Part shown: positions 49,866-59,268 of the stretch, piece after piece
Numbering within the stretch: the first letter of the stretch is position 1
How the letters are laid out: every line of letters begins with the position of its first letter
Source of the DNA: Rhizobium sp. CCGE531
GTDB taxonomy: Bacteria; Pseudomonadota; Alphaproteobacteria; Rhizobiales; Rhizobiaceae
NCBI RefSeq assembly: GCF_003627795.1
Contig: NZ_CP032687.1
Coordinates: 62,001 to 126,000, forward strand
DNA length: 64,000 nucleotides
Reading direction: 5' to 3'
Translations under genes and position numbers: made by a program
Notes under the pieces: model-generated
Database searches by the model: none
Told to the model about the DNA's origin: nothing
The model's input: only the letters and a program-made list of their open reading frames with translations

Positions 49866-50621
49866 TCAGGGGCGCGGTTGGAAGTGGCGAGCTGCATCAG
49901 CTCTACTTCGCCCTGCAAGAGTAGCGCCATTGCGCTTCAGCGAGTTGCTTGTTGGTCGAAACGCGAGAACTTCAGTGAGTTGCAGAAGGCCCGCCGCAAC
50001 AGCACCGAGCATCGGTGCAATTATATAGAGCCAGAGCTGTGAGCGCGCCGTCTCCCCTGCAAAGAGCGCCGGGCCGAGCGACCGTGCAGGGTTTACAGAA
50101 GCACCCGAAACCGAAATGCCGGCCAGATGGATTGCGACTAAGGTAAGACCAATTGCAAAACCTGCGACAGTGCCCGCCCCTTCCTCGGTGGTGCTTTTGA
50201 GAAATACCGTTACAAACAGGAACGTGGAGATGAACTCAAACAGGAACACAGATCTGACCCCATAAGCTCCCCAGCCGTTTTGGGCGAAACCTTCTACGGC
50301 AATGTCGTAGCCACCGACTTTGTCCATGGCTATCACATAGAGAGCGCCTGCGGCCGCTATAGCCCCCGCACTTTGAGCCAAGACATACGCGAGGAAGTCC
50401 CACAGTCCAAACCGTCGCGAAACAAGAAAACCGAGGCTGACCGCGGGATTGAGATGAGCGCCTGATACTGGGCCAATCGCGTAGGCCATCGCCACCACTG
50501 TCATCCCGAAGGCAAGAGCGACACCGAGGGGGCCCACCTCGGAACGCATAAAGACGAGTGTGCCGCAGCCGAAGAAAATGAGCGCAAACGTTCCTAGTAA
50601 TTCGCAAAAATATCTATTCAT
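49866..50621 (-). CDS. aqpZ: Aquaporin Z-like water channel
   Basis: A 251-residue MIP-family channel of six membrane helices with both half-helices present: 'GPVSGAHLNPAVSLGF' and 'ISVSGASVNPARSLGPALF'. The arginine of the selectivity filter follows the second NPA. The helix 'YFCELLGTFALIFFGCGTLV' is typical of AqpZ. The ATG at 50621 is preferred over 50642 because GGAG lies seven bases before it. The basic C-terminal tail of ~30 residues is longer than usual. It likely handles osmotic water flow. Confidence 0.88.
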   Translation of the reverse strand: MNRYFCELLGTFALIFFGCGTLVFMRSEVGPLGVALAFGMTVVAMAYAIGPVSGAHLNPAVSLGFLVSRRFGLWDFLAYVLAQSAGAIAAAGALYVIAMDKVGGYDIAVEGFAQNGWGAYGVRSVFLFEFISTFLFVTVFLKSTTEEGAGTVAGFAIGLTLVAIHLAGISVSGASVNPARSLGPALFAGETARSQLWLYIIAPMLGAVAAGLLQLTEVLAFRPTSNSLKRNGATLAGRSRADAARHFQPRP

Positions 50622-51294
50622 CCTTAACTCCGTTGATTGCATCTCTGCGGATATTTGTCGTCAACCTCGACATTCTCGCTGCCGACTGGGTTTTTGGCAG
50701 GTTATCGATGCAGTGTTCGCCAGAACCCTTTGACGCCCACAGGATCAATCGTCCGGTCCGTTCTGTGCCCTATGTCGTTGACTTCAATTTTGTGACGACC
50801 AGCCGAGATCAGGACCGGTGCCCTTGCTGCGGCTTGCTCCCGGCGGTCTGCGATAAACACACAAGTTTCGTGCCAAACAAAAGTGGGTCTACGGCAGAGC
50901 GATCACTCCGAGGGTCGATCTATCTGGCGTTCAAAAAAGTCTTGAGTCCGACAATAAGCGACATAGCAGACGCGTTGCAGTCTGAAGATTTGCGCGCAAG
51001 CGGCAGAACAATACTCGGAAACACCTTTTTGAAAGCGTATGCCTAGTTGGCATCGAGTTTGCACGTACTCGTCGTTAGGCGGCAAGAAGCAGCCAAGTAT
51101 ATGGCCGCCTTCCTAAACCAGGCGGTAACGGAGCCAATTCGGATCTCTCGGATCCGTTTCTGAAGAACGGCCGTCAAACTGAGTTCCGCATTTGTCCATG
51201 TCCAAACTGCCAGGTGATACTCTCAGGATCAAATTTTTCAACAATATCGCCGTGCCTAGCGACATTAACAAACAACGTGAGAAGGAATAGCACT
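50622..51294. other. Intergenic, no gene recognised
   Basis: A 138-residue frame (50633-51046) has a cysteine pair 'DRCPCCGLLP' but no start signal or family, so it is not called. Confidence 0.4.
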
Positions 51295-51753
51295 ATGAGC
51301 ACCAAGGTTTCAGAAAGGTCCTTTGAAACAATCGAAAATTCAGCATCATCGCCTCTGAAGGTGGCCGATCAAATCGGGGCATCCGTAGAAAAGGGGAACA
51401 AACAGTTGACCGAAGCTTTCTTTAAATTCGCGTCGAGCGCTGAAGAGGCGCAAAAAATACTCACTCCGATCTTCGAAACCGCAACGCTGGCCGGCCGCGA
51501 ATTGTCGCTTAAGTCCGTCGCTGCGTTGCAGGCGAATGCGGTGGCCGGTTTCTCGCATTTGCAAGCGTTGTTCGGCGCGAACTCGCCGTCACAAGTCTTC
51601 GAACTCCAATCGGCGTTCCTGCACAAGCGCGTAGACACCAGCATCGAGAATGCCAAGGAATTCCGGGCACTGGCGAGCAAGGCAGTGGCTGAGATCGCCA
51701 AGCCGATCAACAATGCATTTGACAAATTTTTGGCGGACCTCAAGGCAGTATAA
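51295..51753 (+). CDS. phaP: Phasin family protein
   Basis: A 152-residue amphipathic helical protein that coats polyhydroxybutyrate granules. 'KGNKQLTEAFFKFASSAEEA', 'LAGRELSLKSVAALQANAVA' and 'HLQALFGANSPSQVFELQSA' followed by 'NAKEFRALASKAVAEIAKPI' fit the phasin_2 pattern. The ATG at 51295 follows AAGGA by eight bases. A small hairpin lies after the stop (about 51768-51795). Granule proteins fit a symbiotic carbon-storage role; the family also includes generic helical proteins, so the granule role is inferred. Confidence 0.8.
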   Translation: MSTKVSERSFETIENSASSPLKVADQIGASVEKGNKQLTEAFFKFASSAEEAQKILTPIFETATLAGRELSLKSVAALQANAVAGFSHLQALFGANSPSQVFELQSAFLHKRVDTSIENAKEFRALASKAVAEIAKPINNAFDKFLADLKAV

Positions 51754-52379
51754 ATTGGCTGGCCAGTGCAACAACGTCCTATGGGACTGTTGTACCCTCC
51801 GTCTTAATTAGGAGGAAGACGAGCGCTACCCTACGATCTGTTGTGTTCGCAATTTCAATCGACGGATCATGATCCTAGTTTCGTTTAGAGAATCCAAGGC
51901 CACTAAAGAATTGTTTGACAGAAGGAGCCGTGGGATGTGATAGCGCTTAATTGCCGAAGCAAGGAAACTGACGCGGTCGCAGCCTCGGCAATAACCGCTT
52001 TTTTGAAGTGGTCGTCGGGAGGCGCGCGGCTAGCAAGGGCTTAGTTGCTCGATACCTTGCGCCATCCTGATCATCGCAGCTAACGACGACTCTCCCGTTC
52101 TACGATCGTCAGTCGGTGCGATCTTCGCAAGGGAGCGGCTTGGTTGGCCGCACCACGCACGATCAGAGAAAAGGCTTTGCGATTATTGCCGTAGGCGGTG
52201 GCAAGTTTCACGATATCGCGTCGCATCGTAACAGGCGACGTTTGCCACCCGCTCTGCCTTGAGGGTCGCCCCCTGCTGGCTCGATCAAGGCGACTTCGCG
52301 TCGTTCCGACTCTTGAACGCGCGAAAGTTATTCCAATATTTGCCGGATGGTCACAGGTGACATTGGAAAGGAAAATAGG
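51754..52379. other. Intergenic, no gene recognised
   Basis: A long minus-strand frame across 52080-52934 is antisense to the DUF982 gene and is taken as a shadow. No other feature was found apart from the hairpin after the phasin gene. Confidence 0.4.
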
Positions 52380-52685
52380 ATGCCGATAACCGATGTCTCC
52401 TGGACTCGTCTGGTCACTATCCGACTGCAGTGTGGTCTTGAGCGGACGTTTGCGGGCGTTTACGATGCTTTGGATTTTCTCGAAAACGAATGGCCATTGC
52501 GTTATGGCGAGCGCCATCAGCGTGCCATCAGGACCTGTCGCGGTGCCCTCAATGGCGGCGTAGCCGCCGTCGTTGCACGAGAGGCATTCATGGCCGCTTG
52601 CCTCGAAGCCGGCATGGTGGCCCCTTTGAAAGCCAAGCCGAACGCCCACCCGGGACGAATCGCTCGGCGGGCTCTCGTCCAATGA
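52380..52685 (+). CDS. DUF982 family protein
   Basis: A 101-residue small protein typical of rhizobial symbiotic replicons: 'VTIRLQCGLERTFAGVYDAL', 'DFLENEWPLRYGERHQRAIR', 'CRGALNGGVAAVVAREAFMA' and 'ACLEAGM'. The fold is known only as DUF982 and its function is unknown. The ATG at 52380 follows GGAAAGG. Members occur in many copies on plasmids of Rhizobium and Sinorhizobium. Confidence 0.85.
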   Translation: MPITDVSWTRLVTIRLQCGLERTFAGVYDALDFLENEWPLRYGERHQRAIRTCRGALNGGVAAVVAREAFMAACLEAGMVAPLKAKPNAHPGRIARRALVQ

Positions 52686-53308
52686 TTTGGATGGTCCCGC
52701 TTTGCTCAAGGCTGGACTTGCGCTTTCAAGTCCAATCCAGATCGCCCCCGTCGACCGTCTGATGAAGGCTAGTTCCTTGGCGGTGTGGTCGACCTTGGCG
52801 ACAACGGCCGGTTGATCATGCACCGAAACGAGCAAGGTGTGAATGAGTGCGCTTGCCGAGCAGCTTCGCGTAGCGCAGACGTATCTCCTTCTTGTCGATC
52901 TCACATTCGATACATTATTCAACGAGCACGGCAAATTCGCAGTCGTCTATCGGAGTTGCACGAGCGCGCGCGTGCAATCGACGTTCTGCAATCTAGCGAT
53001 CGCCGGCACTGCATGTTGTCGTTCCCCCGATCGAACTAAGAGCCGCTGGGATAGCAATCCGATCAAGCGATCAAGCAGCCGCTACTTGAAGCAATACGCA
53101 GACCATGATTGGCCCTTACGCCCTTATCGATTGCCTCACGGAACTTTCATTGGGTATCCGAGATTGTGCTGGAGAAAGACCCCTCCCAGACAAAGCGCGA
53201 GCGGCCCGCTTGTGCGGCGAGATCGATAGTTTTGTGACCTCCCGACAATTGAAACCACAATGGCTCAGCCGCGTCGTTGGCCGTTTCGCCGCCGGGATCG
53301 TATCCCGC
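52686..53308. other. Region with a possible frameshifted small gene
   Basis: A frame at 52843 reads 'VDLTFDTLFNEHGKFAVVYR'. One base change later 'ELHERARAIDVLQSSDR' could continue it to 53036. It may be a small decayed gene of about 65 codons. I do not recognise the family. Frames after 53040 are antisense to the ROK gene or unsupported. Confidence 0.3.
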
Positions 53309-54562
53309 CTAGATGACGAGCTTCAGGTGGCTGGACAAGACCAAGCCAGCGGCCCCTCGCAATGCCGTATGACCTTCTCCGATGCCATTCAGCGTGATCG
53401 AAATCTCCTGGTTCGGTCGCTTCTTGACCAACCGTTCGACATGTTGCCTGACGCGTTCGGCCGCGTCCGCGCCGCCGCCTGCAATGTCCCCATGCAGCAC
53501 ATAGGAGTTGAGTGACAGGGTCTGCTGCAGGTTGAGGATCCCGAAGGCGACGTTTCTGGTATAGCGGTCCAGCAGACCATTCGCAGCTTCGGCGCCTTCT
53601 GCTGCCTCTTTGACGAGGCGAGCACAGGTGACGCTTTCAGGGTTTGCGAAGCCAAGTCGGGCCGCTTCACGCCGCAGCCAGGGTAGGGCGGCGACTGTTT
53701 CCCAGCATCCGTGCTTGCCGCAATTGCAGAGTTCCCCATCGATTTGCACGACGGTATGGCCTAGTTCGCCGCCGGAGCCGGCAAGGCCCCGGTAGACCCG
53801 TCCGTCGATGTAGAAAGCGCCGCCCAATACCTCACCGGTATAGATCGCCGCGAAGTTTTGTTGGCCCCGTCCCGGCCCGAACCACCGGTCGCCAACGAGA
53901 AGCGCGCGCGGATGATGGTCGATGACAACAGGCAATGAGAAATGCGCCTGCAGGATATCGACCAAGTGGAGGCCAGTCAGAACGGGCGCAAGATTGACGG
54001 CGAGGATCACCCCGTTGTCGCTGTCGATCATGCCCCCCGAGGCGATGCCGATCCCGAACGGTGCCTGGTGGGCTTGGGAAAGCGTCGCGGACAAGGTGTC
54101 CTTGATGATCGCCAGGAACGCACCCCTATCGCCATGCGGATCGAATTGCGCTTTGGTGAGGGCTTTGATATCGCCGCTGAGCGTCACAAGGCATGTCTGG
54201 ATCCTGCCGGGCAAGAGAAGCACGGCGCCTAGCATTGGTGCTTCAGGATTGAAATAGATCGGACGCGCCGGCTTACCGCCCTTGAAGTCTGAGGGCACTG
54301 CGTCGCCTTCGACGAGCAGGCCCTCCTCGATCATCGGCTGGACGATTCCCGTGATCGTCGTGCGATTGACGCCCGCCAGACGGGCAAGCTCGGCGCGGCT
54401 TTTCGGACCGTTGTCGTACAACGCCTGCAGCACCCGACCGCGATTGATCTCGCCGAGGGTCGACTGCGAAACGAGCCTTACATTGCCACTTTCGCCAGCA
54501 AGCGTGTCCTTGTTGGGACCGCGCTGCCCCAGCGAATAGGATGGCTGATTCTCGAACTTCAA
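53309..54562 (-). CDS. ROK-family transcriptional repressor
   Basis: A 417-residue regulator. Residues ~35-95 form a winged helix: 'RVLQALYDNGPKSRAELARL' and 'GVNRTTITGIVQPMIEEGLL'. The sugar-kinase-like ROK domain follows with 'GIGIASGGMIDSDNGVI', 'GSGGELGHTVVQIDGELCNC' and 'GKHGCWETVAALPW', including the histidine/cysteine zinc site. The TTG start at 54562 has GGAG eight bases upstream. It is divergent from the sugar ABC operon and almost certainly controls it, releasing DNA when the sugar is bound. Confidence 0.9.
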   Translation of the reverse strand: MKFENQPSYSLGQRGPNKDTLAGESGNVRLVSQSTLGEINRGRVLQALYDNGPKSRAELARLAGVNRTTITGIVQPMIEEGLLVEGDAVPSDFKGGKPARPIYFNPEAPMLGAVLLLPGRIQTCLVTLSGDIKALTKAQFDPHGDRGAFLAIIKDTLSATLSQAHQAPFGIGIASGGMIDSDNGVILAVNLAPVLTGLHLVDILQAHFSLPVVIDHHPRALLVGDRWFGPGRGQQNFAAIYTGEVLGGAFYIDGRVYRGLAGSGGELGHTVVQIDGELCNCGKHGCWETVAALPWLRREAARLGFANPESVTCARLVKEAAEGAEAANGLLDRYTRNVAFGILNLQQTLSLNSYVLHGDIAGGGADAAERVRQHVERLVKKRPNQEISITLNGIGEGHTALRGAAGLVLSSHLKLVI

Positions 54563-54688
54563 CTTGCATCTCCGATTTGCCAGCCCCGTCGTTCTAGCTT
54601 GAGAGCGCTTGCTCGACCAGATGGCGCTTGATGGCTTACCGCAACAGATGCGGAGGCTTTAGCCGCGGGAACGCCCGAACGCACCTTC

Positions 54689-54727
54689 TTGACAGTACCA
54701 TAAGTTTGTGCGAAGTACAAACAAACT
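54689..54727 (+). promoter_or_regulatory. Probable promoter and operator of the sugar ABC operon
   Basis: TTGACA at 54689-54694 resembles a -35 box. Just downstream AGTTTGT (54703-54709) and ACAAACT (54721-54727) form a perfect 7-base inverted repeat with an 11-base spacer. The location between divergent ROK and ABC genes, overlapping the expected -10 area, suits a ROK operator. No good -10 was found. Confidence 0.5.
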
Positions 54728-54833
54728 GTTGGCAATGGCAGATGAGGGGTAACAATCGAACTCGAGCTCGGCGCCGTGAAGGTTTCCCGTGGTCGGATGA
54801 GGTTGGATTTAAGAACAACTGAGGAGGCACCAC

Positions 54834-56300
54834 ATGACATTCGATATTGGAAATATGTCGCGCCGGAACATGCTGAAGTCGGCATCTGTCGCCGCTCTCT
54901 TGGCATCGAGCGCGGGCGCGCTTGTCGCGCCACGGCGTGCGTCTGCCCAAGACGCGAAGACCATACGCGTTCTGTCGGTCGAAGATCCATTCTTCTTCTC
55001 GATGAAAGCCATGATCCCGGAATTCGAAAAGGAAACGGGCATCAAGGTCGAGCTCGAAAGCCTCTCTTACGACGCGTTGCAGACCCGCCTTGTCTCGGCC
55101 TTCGTCGCCAAGACGTCGGACGCGGACGTCATCGCGGTCGACCAGATGTGGCTCGGGCAGTATCTCGACAACGGCTGGATCATCTCGCTCAACGACTACA
55201 TCGCCAAGGATAGCGATATCGATCTCGCCGACTTCATTCCCGAGGTCCTCTATTCGTCGAACATGTGGCGCGGGCAGATCGCCACACTGCCGGTTGCGGC
55301 CTATGCGCAAGGGGTGATGTACCGCAAGGACATCTTCGACAGCTTCGGCATCGCCGCGCCACCGACAAAGGCCTCTGAAGACTGGACATGGACGAAGTAC
55401 ATCGAGACGCTGAAGTCGCTCGAAGGCAAGTCCTTCGGTGGCAAGCCGCTCTTCCCGACGGTGATCTGCGGATCGCAGCCGTCCCCGATCACCCATATGT
55501 TCACCCAGCTTTCCGCCAGTCACGGCGCGAACTGGTTCAAATCCTTCCCCGGCGCACCGTGGGACTTCTCGCCGCAGCTCACAGGTCCTGCCTGGTCAAA
55601 GTCGCTCGAGGTCTACCGGCAGCTTTACAAGCTCTCGCCGCCCGAGGCGATCAATTACGTCTGGTTCGATGCCGGCACCCGTTTCGCCAAGGGCGATATC
55701 GGCATGTTCTACTGGTGGACGCCGTATTTCTACCTGGTCAAGAACTCCGGCTACATGACCGGCAAGAAGTCCGATGTCATGGACAAGTATGCGACCGCAG
55801 CCCTGCCGAAGGCAGATGGCGTGGCGCAGACAGTCAGCCTCGGCGGCTGGAGCCTTGGCGTCCCGTCGAGTTCCGACCGGCAGGACAACGGTTACGCCTT
55901 CATAAAGTGGGCGACGTCAAAGGCGACCCAGAAGAAGATGGCTGAGTGGCCGGACCTCAATTTCCAGTTCTCGGATTTTGCCCGCAAGTCGCTCTACGAA
56001 GACGCGGACGTCAAGAAGATCTATTCATACCTCGATGTCCAGTACGACATGATGAAGCAGGGCAACGGCAAGATAACGCGTCCGCCGGTTCCGGGTTATA
56101 CCGCGGTCGAAAGTGTGCTCGGCCTGACGCTCAACCAGCTTCTGACCGGCAGCGAAGATCCGAAGACCGCGCTGGAGCGCGCCAACAGCCTCTTCGAAAG
56201 CATCCTCAAGGGCAATCTGATGATCCCCTACCAGAAGGAAAGCTACGCTGACACGCTCGACGGCGCCAAGGCGCTGATCGGCAAGCTCGGCAAGGCGTAA
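54834..56300 (+). CDS. Sugar ABC transporter substrate-binding protein
   Basis: A 488-residue family 1 extracellular solute-binding protein. Residues 1-38 are a Tat-type signal with 'SRRNMLKSASVAALLASSAG', so it is probably exported folded. The mature part begins near 'QDAKTIRVLSVEDPFFF'. Further blocks are 'KETGIKVELESLSYDALQTR' and 'GDIGMFYWWTPYFYLV'. AGGAGG lies seven bases before the ATG. It captures a sugar in the periplasm for the two permeases that follow. The sugar is unknown; the family covers oligosaccharides and polyols. Confidence 0.9.
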   Translation: MTFDIGNMSRRNMLKSASVAALLASSAGALVAPRRASAQDAKTIRVLSVEDPFFFSMKAMIPEFEKETGIKVELESLSYDALQTRLVSAFVAKTSDADVIAVDQMWLGQYLDNGWIISLNDYIAKDSDIDLADFIPEVLYSSNMWRGQIATLPVAAYAQGVMYRKDIFDSFGIAAPPTKASEDWTWTKYIETLKSLEGKSFGGKPLFPTVICGSQPSPITHMFTQLSASHGANWFKSFPGAPWDFSPQLTGPAWSKSLEVYRQLYKLSPPEAINYVWFDAGTRFAKGDIGMFYWWTPYFYLVKNSGYMTGKKSDVMDKYATAALPKADGVAQTVSLGGWSLGVPSSSDRQDNGYAFIKWATSKATQKKMAEWPDLNFQFSDFARKSLYEDADVKKIYSYLDVQYDMMKQGNGKITRPPVPGYTAVESVLGLTLNQLLTGSEDPKTALERANSLFESILKGNLMIPYQKESYADTLDGAKALIGKLGKA

Positions 56301-56373
56301 TGGAATTCTTCTCGGGCCGGCGCGGAAACGCTCGCGCCGGCGGTCATCCGCCAAGAAGAACTGGACTTCGACG

Positions 56374-57303
56374 ATGCACACGACAGCCATTCGCTCCTTG
56401 CCAACGCTTACGCCCGTCCGGCGCGGCTTCGTCCGCCGCAACCTGCCTTACCTGTTGATCGCGCCTTCCGTGATTATGCTGTTGGCGCTGATCGCCTACC
56501 CGCTGCTCTTCGCTCTCAAATCCAGCTTTTACTTCTGGAACTTGCAGGTCGGGCCGCAGCCTTTGGCTTTCGTCGGCATCGACAATTACGTCCAGGCGCT
56601 CAATGCGTTCGATTTTCGCGCCGCACTTACCAACACGCTGATCCTTTCGGTGCTCGGCACGGCGATTGAGTTTTCGCTCGGCCTGGCGATCGCACTGGTG
56701 CTGCTCAAGGCGCTGCCCGGCATGAATGTCGTACGCGCGCTGCTGATCCTGCCAACCACGATCGCGCCGATCGTCGTCGGCTTCCTGTTTCGCTATCTTT
56801 ATGATCCGGGCGGCGGTCTCGTGACCTGGGTGCTGCAGTCGCTCTGGCTACCGGTGCCGGCGGAGGGCATCCTCGGGTCACCGACGACTGCGCTTGCCGC
56901 CATACTCTTCGTCGACATCTGGCAGTGGACGCCGTTCTTCGCCATCGTCCTCTATGCGAGCCTGCTTTCCGTTCCCGACGAGATCATCGAGGCGGCGCGT
57001 CTCGATCGCGCATCGGCCTGGACGATCCTGATGCGCATCAAGCTGCCTCTCATCCGGCGCACCGCGACCATCATCGTCATGCTGCGCTTCATGCAGATCT
57101 TCAACACCTTCGACACGGTGCTGGTGCTGACCCGCGGCGGGCCGGGGACCTCGACACGCACACTCGGCTATTCGCTCTACGAACAGGGTCTGGTGAACTT
57201 CAATGTCGGGTTGGTGAGTGCCCAGACGTGGATCACGGTGCTGATCGTCAACGTCATCATCGCCCTCTACGTGTTCTTCGCCTTCCGCAATGAGGAGTGG
57301 TGA
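56374..57303 (+). CDS. Sugar ABC transporter permease (MalF/UgpA type)
   Basis: A 309-residue inner membrane permease with six helices. 'LLIAPSVIMLLALIAYPLLF' is the first. The EAA loop that contacts the ATPase is 'VPDEIIEAARLDRASAWTIL' followed by 'MRIKLPLIRR'. It lies 73 bases after the binding protein and one base before the second permease, so the genes are in one operon. Confidence 0.92.
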   Translation: MHTTAIRSLPTLTPVRRGFVRRNLPYLLIAPSVIMLLALIAYPLLFALKSSFYFWNLQVGPQPLAFVGIDNYVQALNAFDFRAALTNTLILSVLGTAIEFSLGLAIALVLLKALPGMNVVRALLILPTTIAPIVVGFLFRYLYDPGGGLVTWVLQSLWLPVPAEGILGSPTTALAAILFVDIWQWTPFFAIVLYASLLSVPDEIIEAARLDRASAWTILMRIKLPLIRRTATIIVMLRFMQIFNTFDTVLVLTRGGPGTSTRTLGYSLYEQGLVNFNVGLVSAQTWITVLIVNVIIALYVFFAFRNEEW

Positions 57304-57304
57304 C

Positions 57305-58135
57305 ATGGCCAGCCGCAAGACCTTCTATACTGCGCTCACCTATGCCGCCGGCCTCTTGTTCCTGGCGGTCTTCATCGGCCCGATCCTCTGGTTTCTGGCG
57401 CTCGCTATCCGGCCGGCAGAAACAGCGTTCGCGATGCCCCCGCAAGTGACCTTCGAACCGACGCTGGATGCCTTCCGCCACATCCTCGTCGATCCTGGCA
57501 CGAACGCGCCGCAACTCGTGAACTCGCTCATCGTGGCGATCGGCGCGGTGTTGCTTAATCTGCCGTTCTCGGTGCCTGCCGCTTACGCGCTCTCGCGCTT
57601 TAAGATGCGGGGCAAGAAGAACATCATGCTCTGGTATCTCGGCCTGTTGATGGCGCCGCCGATTGCCTTCCTGATTCCGTATTTCGTGTTGATCACGCGG
57701 GTCGGCCTGCAAGGTTCGTATTTGTCGATGGTGCTGGTGCTGCAGACGTTGACGATCCCGTTTTCGGTCTGGCTGATGAAGAGCTTTATCGACGAGGTGC
57801 CGGCGGAGCTGGAGGAGGCGGCCCGCGTCGACGGCGCCCGCTGGCACACGATCATGTGGCGCATCACGCTGCCGATCGTCCGCCCCGGGATCATTGTCAC
57901 CTCGATGTTCGCTTTCGTCTTTGCCTGGAACAACGCGGCCTTCCCACTGGTGCTGAGCTCGCGTTCAACCGCCACCCTTCCGATCGGAACGCTCGGATAT
58001 TTCGCCACCAGCGGCGTGACCTGGAACTACATCGCAGCCGCCGCCGTGCTCGCGATGATCCCGCCGATGATCATCTTCCTGGTCTTCGACCGTTACGTCG
58101 TGCGCGGTCTCACCTTCGGCTCGGTGAAGGGCTGA
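57305..58135 (+). CDS. Sugar ABC transporter permease (MalG/UgpE type)
   Basis: A 276-residue inner membrane permease. The EAA loop is 'VPAELEEAARVDGARWHTIM' followed by 'WRITLPIVRPG'. The hydrophobic start 'LTYAAGLLFLAVFIGPILWF' is typical of MalG-type partners. The ATG at 57305 is chosen because it follows the preceding stop by one base; an upstream ATG would overlap that gene. Confidence 0.92.
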   Translation: MASRKTFYTALTYAAGLLFLAVFIGPILWFLALAIRPAETAFAMPPQVTFEPTLDAFRHILVDPGTNAPQLVNSLIVAIGAVLLNLPFSVPAAYALSRFKMRGKKNIMLWYLGLLMAPPIAFLIPYFVLITRVGLQGSYLSMVLVLQTLTIPFSVWLMKSFIDEVPAELEEAARVDGARWHTIMWRITLPIVRPGIIVTSMFAFVFAWNNAAFPLVLSSRSTATLPIGTLGYFATSGVTWNYIAAAAVLAMIPPMIIFLVFDRYVVRGLTFGSVKG

Positions 58136-58165
58136 TCTTTTACGGTTTGAATGGAGTCATATAAA

Positions 58166-59191
58166 ATGAGCAAACTTCGCATCGGCGTCATCGGCGCCGG
58201 CCTTTGGGGCAATAACCACGCCCACACCTTCAACGTGCTGCCGGAGACCGAACTGGTTGGCGTCTGCGACCTCGACGAGGGCAGGGCGCTGAAGATGAAG
58301 GAGAGTTTTGGCGCAATCGAAGCGTTCACCGACTATCAGAAGCTCATCGCCAGCGACCGGATCGACGCGGTGTCCGTCGCCACACCCGACTTTACCCACA
58401 CACCGATCATCCTTGCAGCGCTCAAGGCCGGCAAACATGTCTTGAGCGAAAAGCCCCTCGCGACCACCGTCAAGGAAGCAGAAGAGATCGCCGAGGCTGC
58501 CGCAAAGTCCAAGGGCAAGTTGATGATCGACTTCCACAATCGTGTGAACCCGATCCTGGCGCAGGTTCGCGACATGATCCAGGAGGGCCAAATCGGGCTT
58601 GCCAAGCACGGCACGGCGCGCCTTTCCAACACGACCTTCGTTCCCTTCGAAATGCTGAGCTGGGCCGCGAAATCCTCCGCACTCTGGTTCCTGGGCAGCC
58701 ATCTGGTCGATGTATTGCGCTTCATCCTCGAAGACGAGGTGACCCGCGTCTACGCCGTGGCCCGTTCCGGGACGCTTGCCGCCGGCGGCGTCGACACCAA
58801 GGATTTCCATGCCTCGATCCTCGAATTTTCCAGAGGCACTGTCGTGACCATGGAAAACAGCTGGATCCTGTCGCGCGACAACCCTTCGCTTGTCGATTTC
58901 AAGGTGGAAGTCGTCGGCGAAAAGGGTCAGATCCAGGCTGATCCCACCCATAGCGGCGGCCTGCGCCGTATCGTCGATGGTGGCATGCGGTTCAACGACT
59001 ACATCGGCATGACGCCGACGGGTGCAACCCGCATCGGCGGCTTCGTGCAGGAATCCATCGCGCGCTTCGTCGATAGCGTCGTGCGTGGCGTGCCCCTGCT
59101 TGCCGACGCCAATGATGGGCTTGCCAACACCAAGGTACTGGCTGCGATTGAGGAGTCCGTCGCCAGCGGCAAGCCCGTGACCATCGGCTGA
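58166..59191 (+). CDS. Gfo/Idh/MocA family oxidoreductase
   Basis: A 341-residue NAD(P)-dependent sugar dehydrogenase. The Rossmann motif is 'RIGVIGAGLWGNNHAHTFNV', and the conserved lysine motif is 'GKHVLSEKPLATTVKEAEE'. A third block, 'WFLGSHLVDVLRFILED', provides the histidine/aspartate region. The ATG at 58166 is used, since the motif starts there. Lying between permease and ATPase genes, it probably starts catabolism of the imported sugar or inositol-like compound. Confidence 0.9.
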   Translation: MSKLRIGVIGAGLWGNNHAHTFNVLPETELVGVCDLDEGRALKMKESFGAIEAFTDYQKLIASDRIDAVSVATPDFTHTPIILAALKAGKHVLSEKPLATTVKEAEEIAEAAAKSKGKLMIDFHNRVNPILAQVRDMIQEGQIGLAKHGTARLSNTTFVPFEMLSWAAKSSALWFLGSHLVDVLRFILEDEVTRVYAVARSGTLAAGGVDTKDFHASILEFSRGTVVTMENSWILSRDNPSLVDFKVEVVGEKGQIQADPTHSGGLRRIVDGGMRFNDYIGMTPTGATRIGGFVQESIARFVDSVVRGVPLLADANDGLANTKVLAAIEESVASGKPVTIG

Positions 59192-59268
59192 TGGCGTGAC
59201 CAATCTTACGAGGCACGCCATCCGACCCGATGACTTGCCTCGCCACGTGATACTGGGAGAAGAACTAT

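Noticed and set aside
50633..51046. 138-codon frame with a cysteine pair between aquaporin and phasin
   Set aside because: No start signal, no recognised domain and atypical composition.
52080..52934. 284-codon minus-strand frame across the DUF982 region
   Set aside because: The plus-strand DUF982 gene has family motifs and a ribosome binding site; this frame has neither.
58157..59221. 354-codon frame opposite the oxidoreductase
   Set aside because: Shadow of a well-supported Gfo/Idh/MocA gene.
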